Assembly (NCBI GenBank): GCA_964559125.1
Contig: CAZLGW010000009.1
Span: forward strand, 124,001 to 188,000
Length of the DNA stretch: 64,000 nucleotides
Source: Ravibacter sp964559125
GTDB taxonomy: Bacteria > Bacteroidota > Bacteroidia > Cytophagales > Spirosomataceae
Direction of reading: 5' to 3'
Within the stretch, counting starts at the first letter, position 1; each line of letters begins with the position of its first letter. The position numbers were made by a program, and so were the translations under genes. Under the pieces are notes generated by a model. The model was not told where the DNA came from. It worked only from the letters and a program-made list of their open reading frames with translations, and searched no databases. Positions 44,264 to 53,992 of this stretch are shown in pieces.

Positions 44264-45163
44264 ATGAAAAACTGGGGAGTAGACCTGGGAGGCACCAAGA
44301 TCGAATGTGCCGTACTTGACCACCTCGATCACGAAAAAGTACTTATCCGCAAGCGTATCGCAACAGAAGCAGCTCAGGGTTATGAGCATATAGTTGGTCA
44401 GATCAAAAAGCTTATCGATTCTGTAGCTTCCGAAATCGGCGAAACCCCGGAGAAAATAGGGTTTGCTACCCCTGGTGTACTGGACCCGGGCAGCGGGACA
44501 ATGAAAAATTCAAATACCACCTGCCTCAACGGACAGCCGCTCGGAGAAGATCTCCGCCAGGCTCTGGGTGTACCTGTCAGGCTCGCGAATGATGCCAATT
44601 GCTTCGCCCTGGCCGAAAAGCAGATGGGAGCGGGCCGGCGCTATCCCCAGGCCGAAGTTGTGTTTGGCGTCATCATGGGTACCGGCGTCGGAGGCGGCCT
44701 TATTGTCGGCGACCGTATTATCGGAGGGCTTCACGGTATAGGAGGCGAATGGGGCCATAACGAGCTGGAGTTTGACGGGGACGATTGTTATTGCGGTAAA
44801 AAAGGTTGTACGGAACAGGTTATATCCGGGCCTGCGCTGGAGAGATACTATGCCCGTACCAGCGGCGAAAGCCGGTCGCTCAGGGAGATACTGGAGCGTA
44901 ACGCCGCAGGCACTGATGTCCACGCAAAAAATACCGTAGACAGGTTGCTTGAATTCTATGGCAAAGGAATTTCATCGCTGATCAACGTGATTGATCCAGA
45001 TCTGATCATCATCGGCGGTGGAGTAGGTAATATCGACCTCCTATATACCGAAGGATACGAAAGGATCAGGAAGTATATTTTCAATAAAGGAGTCGTTTCT
45101 ACCCCAATTGTGAAACCTGTGCTCGGAGACAGCGCCGGAGTCTTTGGCGCGGCGCTATTATAA
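44264..45163 (+). CDS. ROK family sugar kinase
   Basis: A 299-residue ROK protein without the DNA-binding domain of repressor members. The phosphate-1 motif is WGVDLGGTKIECAVL. The signature region has GHNELEFDG, then C-Y-C-G-K-K-G-C-T-E, which holds a zinc-binding Cys cluster. It is probably a glucokinase, fructokinase or N-acetylhexosamine kinase in the cytoplasm; residues that set specificity (EWGH type) are present but do not decide. The next gene, 46 bases on, encodes an exported sugar dehydrogenase. Confidence 0.92.
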   Translation: MKNWGVDLGGTKIECAVLDHLDHEKVLIRKRIATEAAQGYEHIVGQIKKLIDSVASEIGETPEKIGFATPGVLDPGSGTMKNSNTTCLNGQPLGEDLRQALGVPVRLANDANCFALAEKQMGAGRRYPQAEVVFGVIMGTGVGGGLIVGDRIIGGLHGIGGEWGHNELEFDGDDCYCGKKGCTEQVISGPALERYYARTSGESRSLREILERNAAGTDVHAKNTVDRLLEFYGKGISSLINVIDPDLIIIGGGVGNIDLLYTEGYERIRKYIFNKGVVSTPIVKPVLGDSAGVFGAALL

Positions 45164-45209
45164 AATATTTTTTTCCTATCTTGTTTAACCAAAACAAATC
45201 ACTCAGACA

Positions 45210-46349
45210 ATGGCATCAAGATATACCCGGATGGCTGCGACATTACTTGGAAGGATGCTCCTGACCATCGCCCTGGCAGGTTCGTGGCAGGTGTATGCGA
45301 CAGGAGAAGGAAAAGAACCAAAACAGGAAGTTGTCGTAGACGGCCTCAAAATGCCCTGGGCTGTTGCATTCCTTTCCGACACCGAATGGCTTGTAACTGA
45401 AAGGCTTACGGGAGAGCTTCGCCTTATACAGAACGGGAAGCTGCACCCCGACCCGATCGCGGGCCTGCCGGAGATCTGGACCCGGGGGCAGGGTGGCCTG
45501 CTCGACGTCGTCCCGCATCCTGCATATAAGGAAAACGGCTGGATCTATCTCAGCTACGCTTCCCCAAAAAAAGACGGGGAACCGGGTGAAGGAGCCAATA
45601 CCGAATTCATAAGAGCTAAGCTTAAAAATCATGAGCTCACCGACATACAGGTGTTGTTTAAAGCCATACCCAACCGTACAGGTAATCCTCATTTCGGCGG
45701 CCGTATTGTCTTCGATGGAAAGGGACATATTTTCCTTTCGGTAGGTGAACGCGGCGAAATGGACAAATCGCAGGACCTGAAAACGCACCAGGGACGCATC
45801 ATCCGTCTTACGGAAGACGGGAAAGTACCTAAAGATAATCCCTTCGTCGGCCGGAAAGACGCCTTGCCCGAGATCTGGACCTACGGGCACCGGAATCCCC
45901 AGGGACTTGTGCTGCATCCTGTTTCAGGTGTTTTGTGGGAACATGAGCATGGCCCCCAGGGTGGTGACGAGCTCAATGTGATCGAAAAAGGCAAAAACTA
46001 TGGCTGGCCGCTGATCACTTTCGGGATCAACTACGACAACAGTGTCATTTCCAAAGATACGGCCCGCGCAGGACTCGAACAGCCCAAAACCTACTGGAAG
46101 CCTTCTATTGCTCCCTGCGGAATGGCAGTCGTTACGAGCGATAAATACCCGGAATGGAAAGGCGACCTGCTCGTTGGATCTCTTAAGTTCAATTATATAC
46201 AGCATGTAAAGGTAGATGGCCCGAAAGTACTCGGAAGGAATACCGTGCTGCAGAAAATAGGAAGGGTTCGGGATATCCGCCAGGCGCCTGACGGTTACCT
46301 GTATGTAGTAGTCGAAGGTGGGAAAATAATCAGGCTGCTCCCGGAATAG
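45210..46349 (+). CDS. PQQ-dependent aldose sugar dehydrogenase-like protein
   Basis: A 379-residue protein with a signal peptide (about 1-32). It is a six-bladed beta-propeller of the soluble glucose/sorbosone dehydrogenase type: NPHFGGRIVFD, YGHRNPQGLVLHP, EHEHGPQGGDELN and NYGWPLITFG hold the PQQ and calcium sites. It would oxidise aldoses in the periplasm; PQQ must come from outside or from genes elsewhere. It follows the ROK kinase gene, so both may act on sugars. Confidence 0.92.
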   Translation: MASRYTRMAATLLGRMLLTIALAGSWQVYATGEGKEPKQEVVVDGLKMPWAVAFLSDTEWLVTERLTGELRLIQNGKLHPDPIAGLPEIWTRGQGGLLDVVPHPAYKENGWIYLSYASPKKDGEPGEGANTEFIRAKLKNHELTDIQVLFKAIPNRTGNPHFGGRIVFDGKGHIFLSVGERGEMDKSQDLKTHQGRIIRLTEDGKVPKDNPFVGRKDALPEIWTYGHRNPQGLVLHPVSGVLWEHEHGPQGGDELNVIEKGKNYGWPLITFGINYDNSVISKDTARAGLEQPKTYWKPSIAPCGMAVVTSDKYPEWKGDLLVGSLKFNYIQHVKVDGPKVLGRNTVLQKIGRVRDIRQAPDGYLYVVVEGGKIIRLLPE

Positions 46350-46426
46350 AAACCTCAGCAGGGCAGGTAATCCTGAATAAAGATGACGAAGGGGATAAGT
46401 TTTGAGCCAAAACATCGAATCATAAA

Positions 46427-46858
46427 TTGTTCAGCTTTGAAGTAACCGGTATCAGGGTCCGGTACGCCGATACCGACCAGATGGGATATGTTTACTACGG
46501 TAACTACGCCAGGTACTATGAAATCGGCCGGGTCGAAGCACTCCGTGCTCTCGATTTTCACTATAAGGATATGGAGGAGTCGGGAGTGATGATGCCTGTT
46601 TATGACCTGCATTGTAAATTCCATCTGCCGGCCCGATATGACGATCTCCTGGCAATAAATGTAAAAATTTTGCGTCCTCCTTCCGTAAGGGTACATTTCG
46701 AATATGAAATAAGGAACCAGGACAAGGTATTGCTGAATACCGGTTCAACTACGCTGGTTTTTCAAAATATGCACACAGGTAAACTCTGCCAGTGCCCCGC
46801 CGACCTTCAGGCAAAACTCAACCCGTTTTTCCTGGAGGCCAACGAGTGGCTGGCATAA
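46427..46858 (+). CDS. YbgC-type acyl-CoA thioesterase (hot-dog fold)
   Basis: A 143-residue hot-dog protein. The catalytic region is RVRYADTDQMGYVYYGNYARYYE, with the aspartate of the 4HBT family. The start is a TTG at 46427, directly after an in-frame stop; no ATG precedes the essential RYADTDQMG. It would hydrolyse short acyl-CoA or acyl-ACP thioesters in the cytoplasm. In many bacteria YbgC neighbours tol-pal genes; here it is followed 24 bases later by yihY. Confidence 0.9.
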   Translation: MFSFEVTGIRVRYADTDQMGYVYYGNYARYYEIGRVEALRALDFHYKDMEESGVMMPVYDLHCKFHLPARYDDLLAINVKILRPPSVRVHFEYEIRNQDKVLLNTGSTTLVFQNMHTGKLCQCPADLQAKLNPFFLEANEWLA

Positions 46859-46882
46859 TGCTCCCGTAAAAAGGAACACACT

Positions 46883-47815
46883 ATGAAGCAACAGGAACCA
46901 GGATTCTTAGATAGCAAATATCTGAGCGGCATTAAAAATTTCCTATTGAGCGTCAGGTTTCCCGGTACTCAGGTAACGTGGTATGATGTGGTAGGCAAAT
47001 TTATTCCGCGAATCGTCAACTACGACATAGATCAGCGCGCCACATCCGTGGCTTACGGGTTTACCCTGGCTCTGTTTCCCCTTATCCTTTTCCTTTTCAC
47101 ACTCATTCCTTACATCCCTATCCCTGACCTGGATACCCAGATCATGGATTTCCTTCATGAGTTTGTCCCGGAAGGAATTTACGAGTTTGCCGAACAGACT
47201 ATACGGGATATTGTAAGTCGTCCGCAGGCAGGTGTACTTTCCTTTGGTTTCCTGCTGGCCCTTTACGGAGCTACCAACGGGATGGTATCGCTTATGCGCT
47301 CTCTCAACATGCTGAACGGTAAAGAAGATAGCAGAAGCTTCTTCCAGACCCGGGGAACTGCCGTGATGCTGATGATGTTTATGGCGCTGGTACTGTTTCT
47401 GTCTATTGTCCTTATCATCGTAGGCGACGCCGTCATGAACTTCGTCACCCGGCTGGAGATCTTAAACAGCTCTGTTACCGTACTGGGCCTCAACCTGCTC
47501 CGCTACTTTATTTCTTTTGCAGCCCTTACCTTCGGGGTAGCCATCATATACAGGTTCGCCCCCGACGTCAAACTCAGGCTCAGGTTTATCAATTTCGGGA
47601 CCATCCTCGCAAGCCTGCTGATCCTGCTTTCCACTTACGGGTTTTCTTTCTACCTGTCCAATTTCAGCTCCTACAACAAGCTCTACGGCTCCATCGGTAC
47701 AATAATCGCCCTGATGCTCTGGCTGTATCTTCTTGCGCTGATCCTGATTTTCGGCTATGAAATAAATGTGAGTATCCAAGAGGCAAAGCGAAAACCAGTG
47801 GCTAAGCAGATGTAA
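46883..47815 (+). CDS. YihY/BrkB family membrane protein
   Basis: A 310-residue protein with six membrane helices in the YihY (virulence factor BrkB) pattern: RATSVAYGFTLALFPLILFLF, LYGATNGMVSLMRSLN and YGSIGTIIALMLWLYL. It has an N-terminal cytoplasmic part and a basic C-terminus. The role is unknown; early claims of RNase BN activity do not apply. It follows the thioesterase gene closely and may be co-transcribed. Confidence 0.92.
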   Translation: MKQQEPGFLDSKYLSGIKNFLLSVRFPGTQVTWYDVVGKFIPRIVNYDIDQRATSVAYGFTLALFPLILFLFTLIPYIPIPDLDTQIMDFLHEFVPEGIYEFAEQTIRDIVSRPQAGVLSFGFLLALYGATNGMVSLMRSLNMLNGKEDSRSFFQTRGTAVMLMMFMALVLFLSIVLIIVGDAVMNFVTRLEILNSSVTVLGLNLLRYFISFAALTFGVAIIYRFAPDVKLRLRFINFGTILASLLILLSTYGFSFYLSNFSSYNKLYGSIGTIIALMLWLYLLALILIFGYEINVSIQEAKRKPVAKQM

Positions 47816-47860
47816 CTACGTGATGATTAGCCGATGCGTCCCGTTAGTTGTCTGGAGAAA

Positions 47861-47908
47861 TCGTCTCATTACCTCATCGTCTAATTGCCTCATCGTCTCA
47901 TCAACAAA
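47861..47908. repeat. Phased octamer array (five units)
   Basis: Five consecutive eight-base units read TCGTCTCA, TTACCTCA, TCGTCTAA, TTGCCTCA, TCGTCTCA, then decay. They can also be seen as three 16-base near-repeats. The 16923-16954 array follows the same consensus. The spacer 47816-48034 holds no gene and probably the promoter of the FG-GAP gene. Confidence 0.65.
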
Positions 47909-48034
47909 AAAAGCTTCATGCAGGAAAGAACAGGTTACCTGAAATCCAGGTTCCGGCTAAATTTCCACTTTAATCGGGAATAATACCAAGCGCCGGTTTT
48001 GCCCGGACTAATATAAACTCTAAACTTCCTGCAA

Positions 48035-49174
48035 ATGCGCTTCGTGACTGCCCTGGCTTTTTTTTCCGTCCTGATCATATTTTCGTCGAAAGCCCAAAAG
48101 AAGGAAACTATTAAATTCACTCCTCACTTTGTAGCTTCCGAAAGCTTTGAGTCTGTCGGGGTAATAGATGTCAATAATGACGGCAAGCCCGACCTGGTTT
48201 CCGGGGATTTTTATTACCTGAACGATGGGGATCAACGAACGATTTTCCGGAAGCGTCAGCGCATAGGGAACCAGCCGGCGTTTGGCGAGTATTTCGACGA
48301 TTTCTCAACCATTGCCATCGACGTCAACCACGATGGCCGAATGGATTTCGTAACCGGGGGCTGGTTCGGAGAGTCCTTGCGCTGGCATGAAAACCCCGGG
48401 AAGAACGGAGTATGGCCGGCACACGAGATAGCAAAAGTCGGTAATGTCGAGACAGTTAGGGCATGGGATATCGATAATGACGGACAGCCCGAAATTGTAC
48501 CTAACACACCGAATTCCCCCCTTCACTACTATAAGCTCGAAGGTCCCGGCAAGTTTGTCCGCTACGAAATAGGCGACTACAAAACCCATGGTATCGGCTT
48601 TGGTGATATCAACGGCGACGGGAAGGGCGATTTTGTGATCCGGAATGGCTGGATCGAAAATAAAGGCAACAACCAATGGCAGTTTCACCCTGACTTTGAC
48701 CTGGGCAAACACGCCAGCATACCCGTCATTGTCGCCGACGTAAACGGCGACGGGAAAGCCGACCTGATAGCAGGCAATGCACACGACTACGGCATTTACT
48801 GGTATGAGCAGCAAACCGGGAATAACGGCGCTCGCTCATTCAAAAAACACCTGATAGACGACACTGCATCCCAATATCACGAGCTGGTATGGACCGATAT
48901 CACCGGAGACGGAAAGCCCGAACTGATCAGTGGTAAGCGGTACCGGGCGCACAATGACGGTGATCCGGGCGCTCACGACGACGTGGGCCTTTACTATTTT
49001 ACCTGGGACGGGGCGAAGTTCACCAAGCATGTTATTGCCTACGGCCCTCCCGGGGTCGGAAAAGGAACGGGTATCTTTATGCAGGTTGCAGATCTGAGAG
49101 GCACCGGGCGTAAAGACATCATCGTGGCCGGCAAGGACGGGTTATGGGTATTCTTCAATGAAGGACTCCTGTAA
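48035..49174 (+). CDS. Secreted FG-GAP/VCBS repeat protein
   Basis: A 379-residue exported protein (signal peptide ending SSKAQ). At least six calcium-binding loops recur: DVNNDGKPDL, DVNHDGRMDF, DIDNDGQPEI, DINGDGKGDF, DVNGDGKADL, DITGDGKPEL. This is a seven-bladed FG-GAP propeller typical of Bacteroidota and Planctomycetota. No enzymatic residues are seen, so it may bind substrate or partners. It starts the three-gene set with the SGNH hydrolase (38-base gap) and the cytochrome-like protein. Confidence 0.9.
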   Translation: MRFVTALAFFSVLIIFSSKAQKKETIKFTPHFVASESFESVGVIDVNNDGKPDLVSGDFYYLNDGDQRTIFRKRQRIGNQPAFGEYFDDFSTIAIDVNHDGRMDFVTGGWFGESLRWHENPGKNGVWPAHEIAKVGNVETVRAWDIDNDGQPEIVPNTPNSPLHYYKLEGPGKFVRYEIGDYKTHGIGFGDINGDGKGDFVIRNGWIENKGNNQWQFHPDFDLGKHASIPVIVADVNGDGKADLIAGNAHDYGIYWYEQQTGNNGARSFKKHLIDDTASQYHELVWTDITGDGKPELISGKRYRAHNDGDPGAHDDVGLYYFTWDGAKFTKHVIAYGPPGVGKGTGIFMQVADLRGTGRKDIIVAGKDGLWVFFNEGLL

Positions 49175-49212
49175 AAAATTTTAGCTCATTAATCTTATCA
49201 AATTAAACCCCG

Positions 49213-50433
49213 ATGCTTAGAAAAAGGCTGTTTTCTGCCTCCGGAATCCTGGTCTGCTTTTTTGTGGCAGCAACTTCCATCCCACTCTCCGCCCAGAGCG
49301 GTTTTCTTCCACTGGAACTGAAACACCAGGACAGGATCCTTTTCCTCGGAAGCTCATTGTTTGAGAACGAACTGGCCGAAGGATACCTGGAATTTGCCCT
49401 TGCTTCCAGGTGGCCCGACCGCGATCTTACCTTCAGAAATCTCGGCTGGACGGGCGACAATGTTTTTGCAGAAGCCCGCAGTACGTTTACCACCCCTCCC
49501 ACCCCCTACCAGCAGTTGTTCCAGCAGATCAGGAGTACCAAACCCAACCTTGTGCTGATCGCTTACGGCGGTATCGAATCACAAAAAGGAGAAAAAGGGC
49601 TAAGTGAGTTTACCAGGGGACTGGAGATCATCATTGACTCGATCGACGCTTTGGGAGCGCAGACGATCCTGATTTCTACAATTCCTGTAAAACTTGCCGG
49701 CAACGAGGAAAACACCGTCATTCAGAACAAAAACCTCAAATTGTACACCGACGCTATCGCATCGGTAGCTTCAAAGCGGAAAAAGCGATTTTCAGATATT
49801 TATACGCCGATTGCTCAAAGTACAGGTAATCTCTATCGTGATAACGGAATTCATTTGAATGCCGACGGTTACTACTATCTCGCACAGGTACTCGAGCGTT
49901 CTTTCGGATGGCCTGACCGGGCTACTAAAATAACGGTAAATGTATCTAAACCGGCTGCCTCCGCCGAGCCGCCTGCCAGGATGATTTCGGAGAAAAACGG
50001 GAAGATCACATTCCGCCTTGAAGAACCCCTGCTGCCTCTTCCCGTAACGGCTTCTGGACAGCCGTCTCCCGAAACTTCGGTCTCTATCCGGGTAAACGGC
50101 CTGAAAAAGGGATCCTATACCTTAACCGAAAACGGAAGACAATTGCTTACCGCATCTGCTTCGGAATGGGCCGGCGGTATTATCCTTGACCACGGCATCT
50201 CGCAGGTTCAGGCTGATAGGGTTTGCGAATACATTGTCAAGAAAAACGACCTGTTTTTCCAGCAGTACCGTCCTCTGAACCGGACCTACATCCTGGGCTT
50301 CCGGGCATACGAACAGGGCAGGCATAAGCAGGGCCTTGAGGATCTTAATTTTATCATTACCTGGCTTGAAGGGCAGATCAATCTCCACAGGAAGCCCCTG
50401 GTAAAAACGTATGAACTTGTTCCTTTAAAATGA
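49213..50433 (+). CDS. SGNH/GDSL-type hydrolase
   Basis: A 406-residue exported protein (signal about 1-25). Block I is FLGSSLFENE with the nucleophilic serine, block II holds NLGWTGDNVF, and block V is DNGIHLNADGYY with the Asp/His. Block III normally has an oxyanion Asn (G-x-N); this protein reads YGGIESQKG, so Asn is replaced by Ile. Activity may be altered. Beyond residue 240 is an extra domain of unknown kind. The gene lies between the FG-GAP protein and the large haem protein with short gaps, so they probably work on one substrate. Confidence 0.87.
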   Translation: MLRKRLFSASGILVCFFVAATSIPLSAQSGFLPLELKHQDRILFLGSSLFENELAEGYLEFALASRWPDRDLTFRNLGWTGDNVFAEARSTFTTPPTPYQQLFQQIRSTKPNLVLIAYGGIESQKGEKGLSEFTRGLEIIIDSIDALGAQTILISTIPVKLAGNEENTVIQNKNLKLYTDAIASVASKRKKRFSDIYTPIAQSTGNLYRDNGIHLNADGYYYLAQVLERSFGWPDRATKITVNVSKPAASAEPPARMISEKNGKITFRLEEPLLPLPVTASGQPSPETSVSIRVNGLKKGSYTLTENGRQLLTASASEWAGGIILDHGISQVQADRVCEYIVKKNDLFFQQYRPLNRTYILGFRAYEQGRHKQGLEDLNFIITWLEGQINLHRKPLVKTYELVPLK

Positions 50434-50458
50434 TAATCTATAATATTCATTCATTCTG

Positions 50459-53400
50459 ATGAAACTGATAAGCATATTATCACCCTTCCGGGGCCTGCTC
50501 ATATTACCGGTTCTGCTCCTGACGACTTCTTCTGTCGATCGGGACGACCGGAAAGACTATCCTGACCACGATCCGAAAAAAGAGCTCGAATCTTTTAAAA
50601 TAGCGGAAGGATTCGAAGTCACGCTCTTTGCCTCCGAGCCGATGGTGGCTAAGCCAATCCAGATGAACTGGGATGCCGATGGCCGGCTATGGGTAATCAG
50701 CAGCACCGCTTATCCTCACCTTAAGACGGGAGAGGAAGCCAACGACAAGGTATTTATCCTGGAAGACACGGATGGTGACGGAGTAGCAGACAAATCCACA
50801 ATCTTTGCGGAAGGCTTGCTTCAGCCGACAGGTGTCTTACCTGGTGACGGTGGAGTTTACGTTGCTAACTCGACCGAAATATTGCATTTGTCAGATACTG
50901 ACGGTGACGGAAAAGCAGATACCCGGAAAAAGATCCTGGACGGTTTCGGTACTGCCGATACCCACCATTTGATTCACACTTTCCGCTGGGGCCCGGAAGG
51001 GAGGCTGTATTTTAACCAATCCATTTATATCTATAGCCACGTCGAAACTCCCTGGGGTATACGCCGGCTGGAAGGCGGCGGGGTCTGGAAGCTTCAGCCG
51101 CACACACTCGAGCTGGATATATATGCAAGGGGGCTGGTCAACCCATGGGGATTGAGATTCGATAAGTATGGCCAGTCTTTTCTCACCGACGGAGCCGGAG
51201 GTGAAGGAATTAATTACGCTTTTCCCGGCGCTACTTTTCTCACCGCGCCAGGGGCGGAAAGGATCCTCCGCGGCTTAAACCCCGGGCAGCCCAAGCACAG
51301 CGGGCTCGATATTGTTTCGGGGCGACACTTACCCGAATCATGGGCGGGCAGCCTGATCACCAACGATTTCCGGGCGAACCGCGTCAATCGCTTCCAGCTG
51401 GAAGAGCAGGGCAGCGGGTACGCCTCCAGGCAAATGCCCGATCTGCTATGGACCGACCACGTGGCTTTCCGGCCTGTAGATATCACTGTCGGCCCCGATG
51501 GAGCTATCTACATCGCCGACTGGTACAACCCGATTATCCAGCACGGCGAGGTAGATTTTCACGATCCGCGAAGAGACCAGGAACGTGGCCGTATCTGGCG
51601 TATCACGGCGAAAAACCGGCCGCTGGTCCCCGGGCAAAAGCTATCCGGAGCTTCCGTCGGAGAGTTGCTCGAAGCTCTGAAGGCTTCTGAAGAATGGACG
51701 CGTTCACAAGCCCGCCAGGTACTTAAGGAAAGAGGGGCTCAGAATGTAATTTCCTCCCTGCAGGACTGGGTGAATAAGCTCGATCCGCAGAGCCCGGAAT
51801 ATGAGAGGTTGAAGCTGGAAGCCCTGTGGGTATTCCAGGCGATCGATACTTTTAACGGTCCTCTCCTGGAAAGCCTGCTGGAAGCAAAAAGTCACCAGGT
51901 ACGTGCCGGCGCACTGAGGGCGCTCCAGATATGGCACACAAAACTGCCTGATCTGCCGGCAAAGCTCCAGGAAGCAGTGAATGACCCTCATCCGCAGGTA
52001 AGGCTTGAAGCGGTGATCGCGCTCAGGGAGCTCGGAAATACGGAAGCCGCCCGGACGGCGCTTTCGGTTCTCGACCACCCGATGGACGAATTCCTCGACT
52101 TCGCACTCTGGCAGACCATGAGGGAGCTGGAGCCTGAATGGATCAAAGATCTTAAGAAAAATCCCGGTTTGTTCGGCGACCCGGCCAAAGCTTCCTACGC
52201 ACTGAAATCTGCCGCCAGCCCTGACGCCATCACCTCGCTTACACAGATATATAAAAGCGGACAGGTACCGCAAAAGTACCGGAAAGATGCATTGTCGGCC
52301 ATTGCCAAAAGAGGTCAGCAGCAGGATATGAATGACATCCTGGACGCAGCCCTGCTCAGCTACTCTCAAAAAAAGGAAGATATCTCTGCTGAACTGGCGG
52401 CGCTGGAAGATGCCGCATCGAAAAGAAAAGTTTTTGCCGGCAAAAACCCTGAACGGCTCAGAGAGGTAATTACCGGAGGCGACGAAGCCTCCTCGATTGC
52501 CGCAATCAGGCTTGCCGGCGCGCTGAAACTGAATAGCCTTGACAACGAACTTAAATCCCTGGTCAATCATTCTAACCGGAACTACTCCAAAGCCGCAGTC
52601 AGCGCGCTGACGTCCATATACGGCAGGGAGGCGCAATCGTTCCTGAAGGAGCTTGCCGGGGACAAAAACCCGATTGACCTCCGACTGATCGCCGTGTCGC
52701 AGCTTGCCACGGTCAATGCGCCGGAAGCGGCCAGAATAGGAGTATCATTAATGGGAAAAATGACCGATCCTGAGCAGGCAAGGGAGATTTTCACGGCGTT
52801 CACTTCCGACCGCAGGCGTACGAACGCACTGGCGGAAGAGCTCATAACCACCCGTATCCCTGAACCCATTGCCCTCGCTGCCCGGCAAAACCTGCAGAGG
52901 TCGGTCCCCTGGAACCGCAGAGACGGAGATGACGTAAAATTGCTCATCCAGGGCCTGGAAGCATCGGGGGGCGTACTTCCCAAAGAACGTATGCCGCAGG
53001 ACCTTGACGAAGGCCAGATAAAGAGTCTCGCTTCGGAAGCCCGGAATAAGGGCAATGCGGCAAACGGCGAGCTTGTTTTCCGCAAGCCGGAGCTGGCTTG
53101 TCTTACCTGCCACGCCATAGGAGGCGCCGGCGGCCTGATCGGTCCCGACCTGAGCAGTCTTGGAACCAGTTCTCCGTCCGAAACTATTATCAAGTCGATC
53201 ATTTATCCTACCGAATCTATCAAAGAAGGCTACGAGCTTCAAAGAGTGGCGCGTACCGACGGAAGCGAGCTGATGGGCTACCTCGTAAGTGACAGGCCGG
53301 GTGAAATCGTGATGAGAGATGTAACGGGCATGGAAGTTGCGATACCGAAAGACCATATCCGCGTAAGGGAAAAGATCTCCGGCTCGCTGATGCCTCCCGG

Positions 53401-53932
53401 CCTGACGTCGACCCTCGACAAGCAGGAATTCCTCGACCTGGTCGCCTTCCTTTCAAAAATGGGTGAATCGGGTAGTTTCCGGGTTCCTACCCAGCGTTAT
53501 GTCCGTCGCTGGGAAACGCTTTCCGGCGGAGAGGCTGATCTCAAAAAAATAAAAAAGGATGGTATCCGGATTGCGGCATCGGATAACAAGTTGGGATTCC
53601 AGCCTAATTACAGTATGGTATCAGGCGCATTACCCATCAGTGAACTGCCATTGCTGGAAACCGGCGCCGGTAAACGCTATAGCTTTGCCAGGTTTCATAT
53701 CGAGGTGCTGACTCCCGGACAGGTATCTTTCGGCTTCAATGATCCTGACGGGATTATGGCCTGGGCAGACGGCAAACCGGTAACGATAAACAGCGGTCAG
53801 GCGGAGACTACTCTTTCTCAGGGGCTTCACCAGGTAACGCTCGCTGTTGACCGGAATATCAGAAAACAGGGACCACTGCAGGTGGAGCTTTTAGAGGGAG
53901 GAGCTCAGACAAGGCTAATCATGGGGAGGTAA
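50459..53932 (+). CDS. PVC-type haem-binding membrane-bound dehydrogenase-like protein
   Basis: An 1157-residue exported protein. Residues about 40-390 form a glucose-dehydrogenase-like propeller (RLWVISSTAYPH, DTDGDGVADKS, NPWGLRFDKYG). Residues about 400-830 hold HEAT-like helical repeats (PQVRLEAVIALRELG). A single cytochrome c site, C881-L-T-C884-H885, lies in the following domain. The C-terminus is a beta-rich, carbohydrate-binding-like domain. This architecture is known as the PVC-type CxxCH protein, frequent in Planctomycetota and some Bacteroidota. It should pass electrons from a periplasmic oxidation (inference). No partner quinone or oxidase gene is present. Confidence 0.9.
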   Translation: MKLISILSPFRGLLILPVLLLTTSSVDRDDRKDYPDHDPKKELESFKIAEGFEVTLFASEPMVAKPIQMNWDADGRLWVISSTAYPHLKTGEEANDKVFILEDTDGDGVADKSTIFAEGLLQPTGVLPGDGGVYVANSTEILHLSDTDGDGKADTRKKILDGFGTADTHHLIHTFRWGPEGRLYFNQSIYIYSHVETPWGIRRLEGGGVWKLQPHTLELDIYARGLVNPWGLRFDKYGQSFLTDGAGGEGINYAFPGATFLTAPGAERILRGLNPGQPKHSGLDIVSGRHLPESWAGSLITNDFRANRVNRFQLEEQGSGYASRQMPDLLWTDHVAFRPVDITVGPDGAIYIADWYNPIIQHGEVDFHDPRRDQERGRIWRITAKNRPLVPGQKLSGASVGELLEALKASEEWTRSQARQVLKERGAQNVISSLQDWVNKLDPQSPEYERLKLEALWVFQAIDTFNGPLLESLLEAKSHQVRAGALRALQIWHTKLPDLPAKLQEAVNDPHPQVRLEAVIALRELGNTEAARTALSVLDHPMDEFLDFALWQTMRELEPEWIKDLKKNPGLFGDPAKASYALKSAASPDAITSLTQIYKSGQVPQKYRKDALSAIAKRGQQQDMNDILDAALLSYSQKKEDISAELAALEDAASKRKVFAGKNPERLREVITGGDEASSIAAIRLAGALKLNSLDNELKSLVNHSNRNYSKAAVSALTSIYGREAQSFLKELAGDKNPIDLRLIAVSQLATVNAPEAARIGVSLMGKMTDPEQAREIFTAFTSDRRRTNALAEELITTRIPEPIALAARQNLQRSVPWNRRDGDDVKLLIQGLEASGGVLPKERMPQDLDEGQIKSLASEARNKGNAANGELVFRKPELACLTCHAIGGAGGLIGPDLSSLGTSSPSETIIKSIIYPTESIKEGYELQRVARTDGSELMGYLVSDRPGEIVMRDVTGMEVAIPKDHIRVREKISGSLMPPGLTSTLDKQEFLDLVAFLSKMGESGSFRVPTQRYVRRWETLSGGEADLKKIKKDGIRIAASDNKLGFQPNYSMVSGALPISELPLLETGAGKRYSFARFHIEVLTPGQVSFGFNDPDGIMAWADGKPVTINSGQAETTLSQGLHQVTLAVDRNIRKQGPLQVELLEGGAQTRLIMGR

Positions 53933-53992
53933 GATATTTCTTACCAGGCTGTCGATCATATCCGACCAGGATATCGGCGGTGCGTCTTCTGC

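Noticed and set aside
46427..46858. The TTG-started thioesterase considered as a truncated gene.
   Set aside because: Length and N-terminus match full YbgC-type proteins; only the start codon is unusual.
51704..52636. A 310-codon minus-strand frame opposite the cytochrome-like gene.
   Set aside because: It is the complement of HEAT repeats and has no start context or family pattern.
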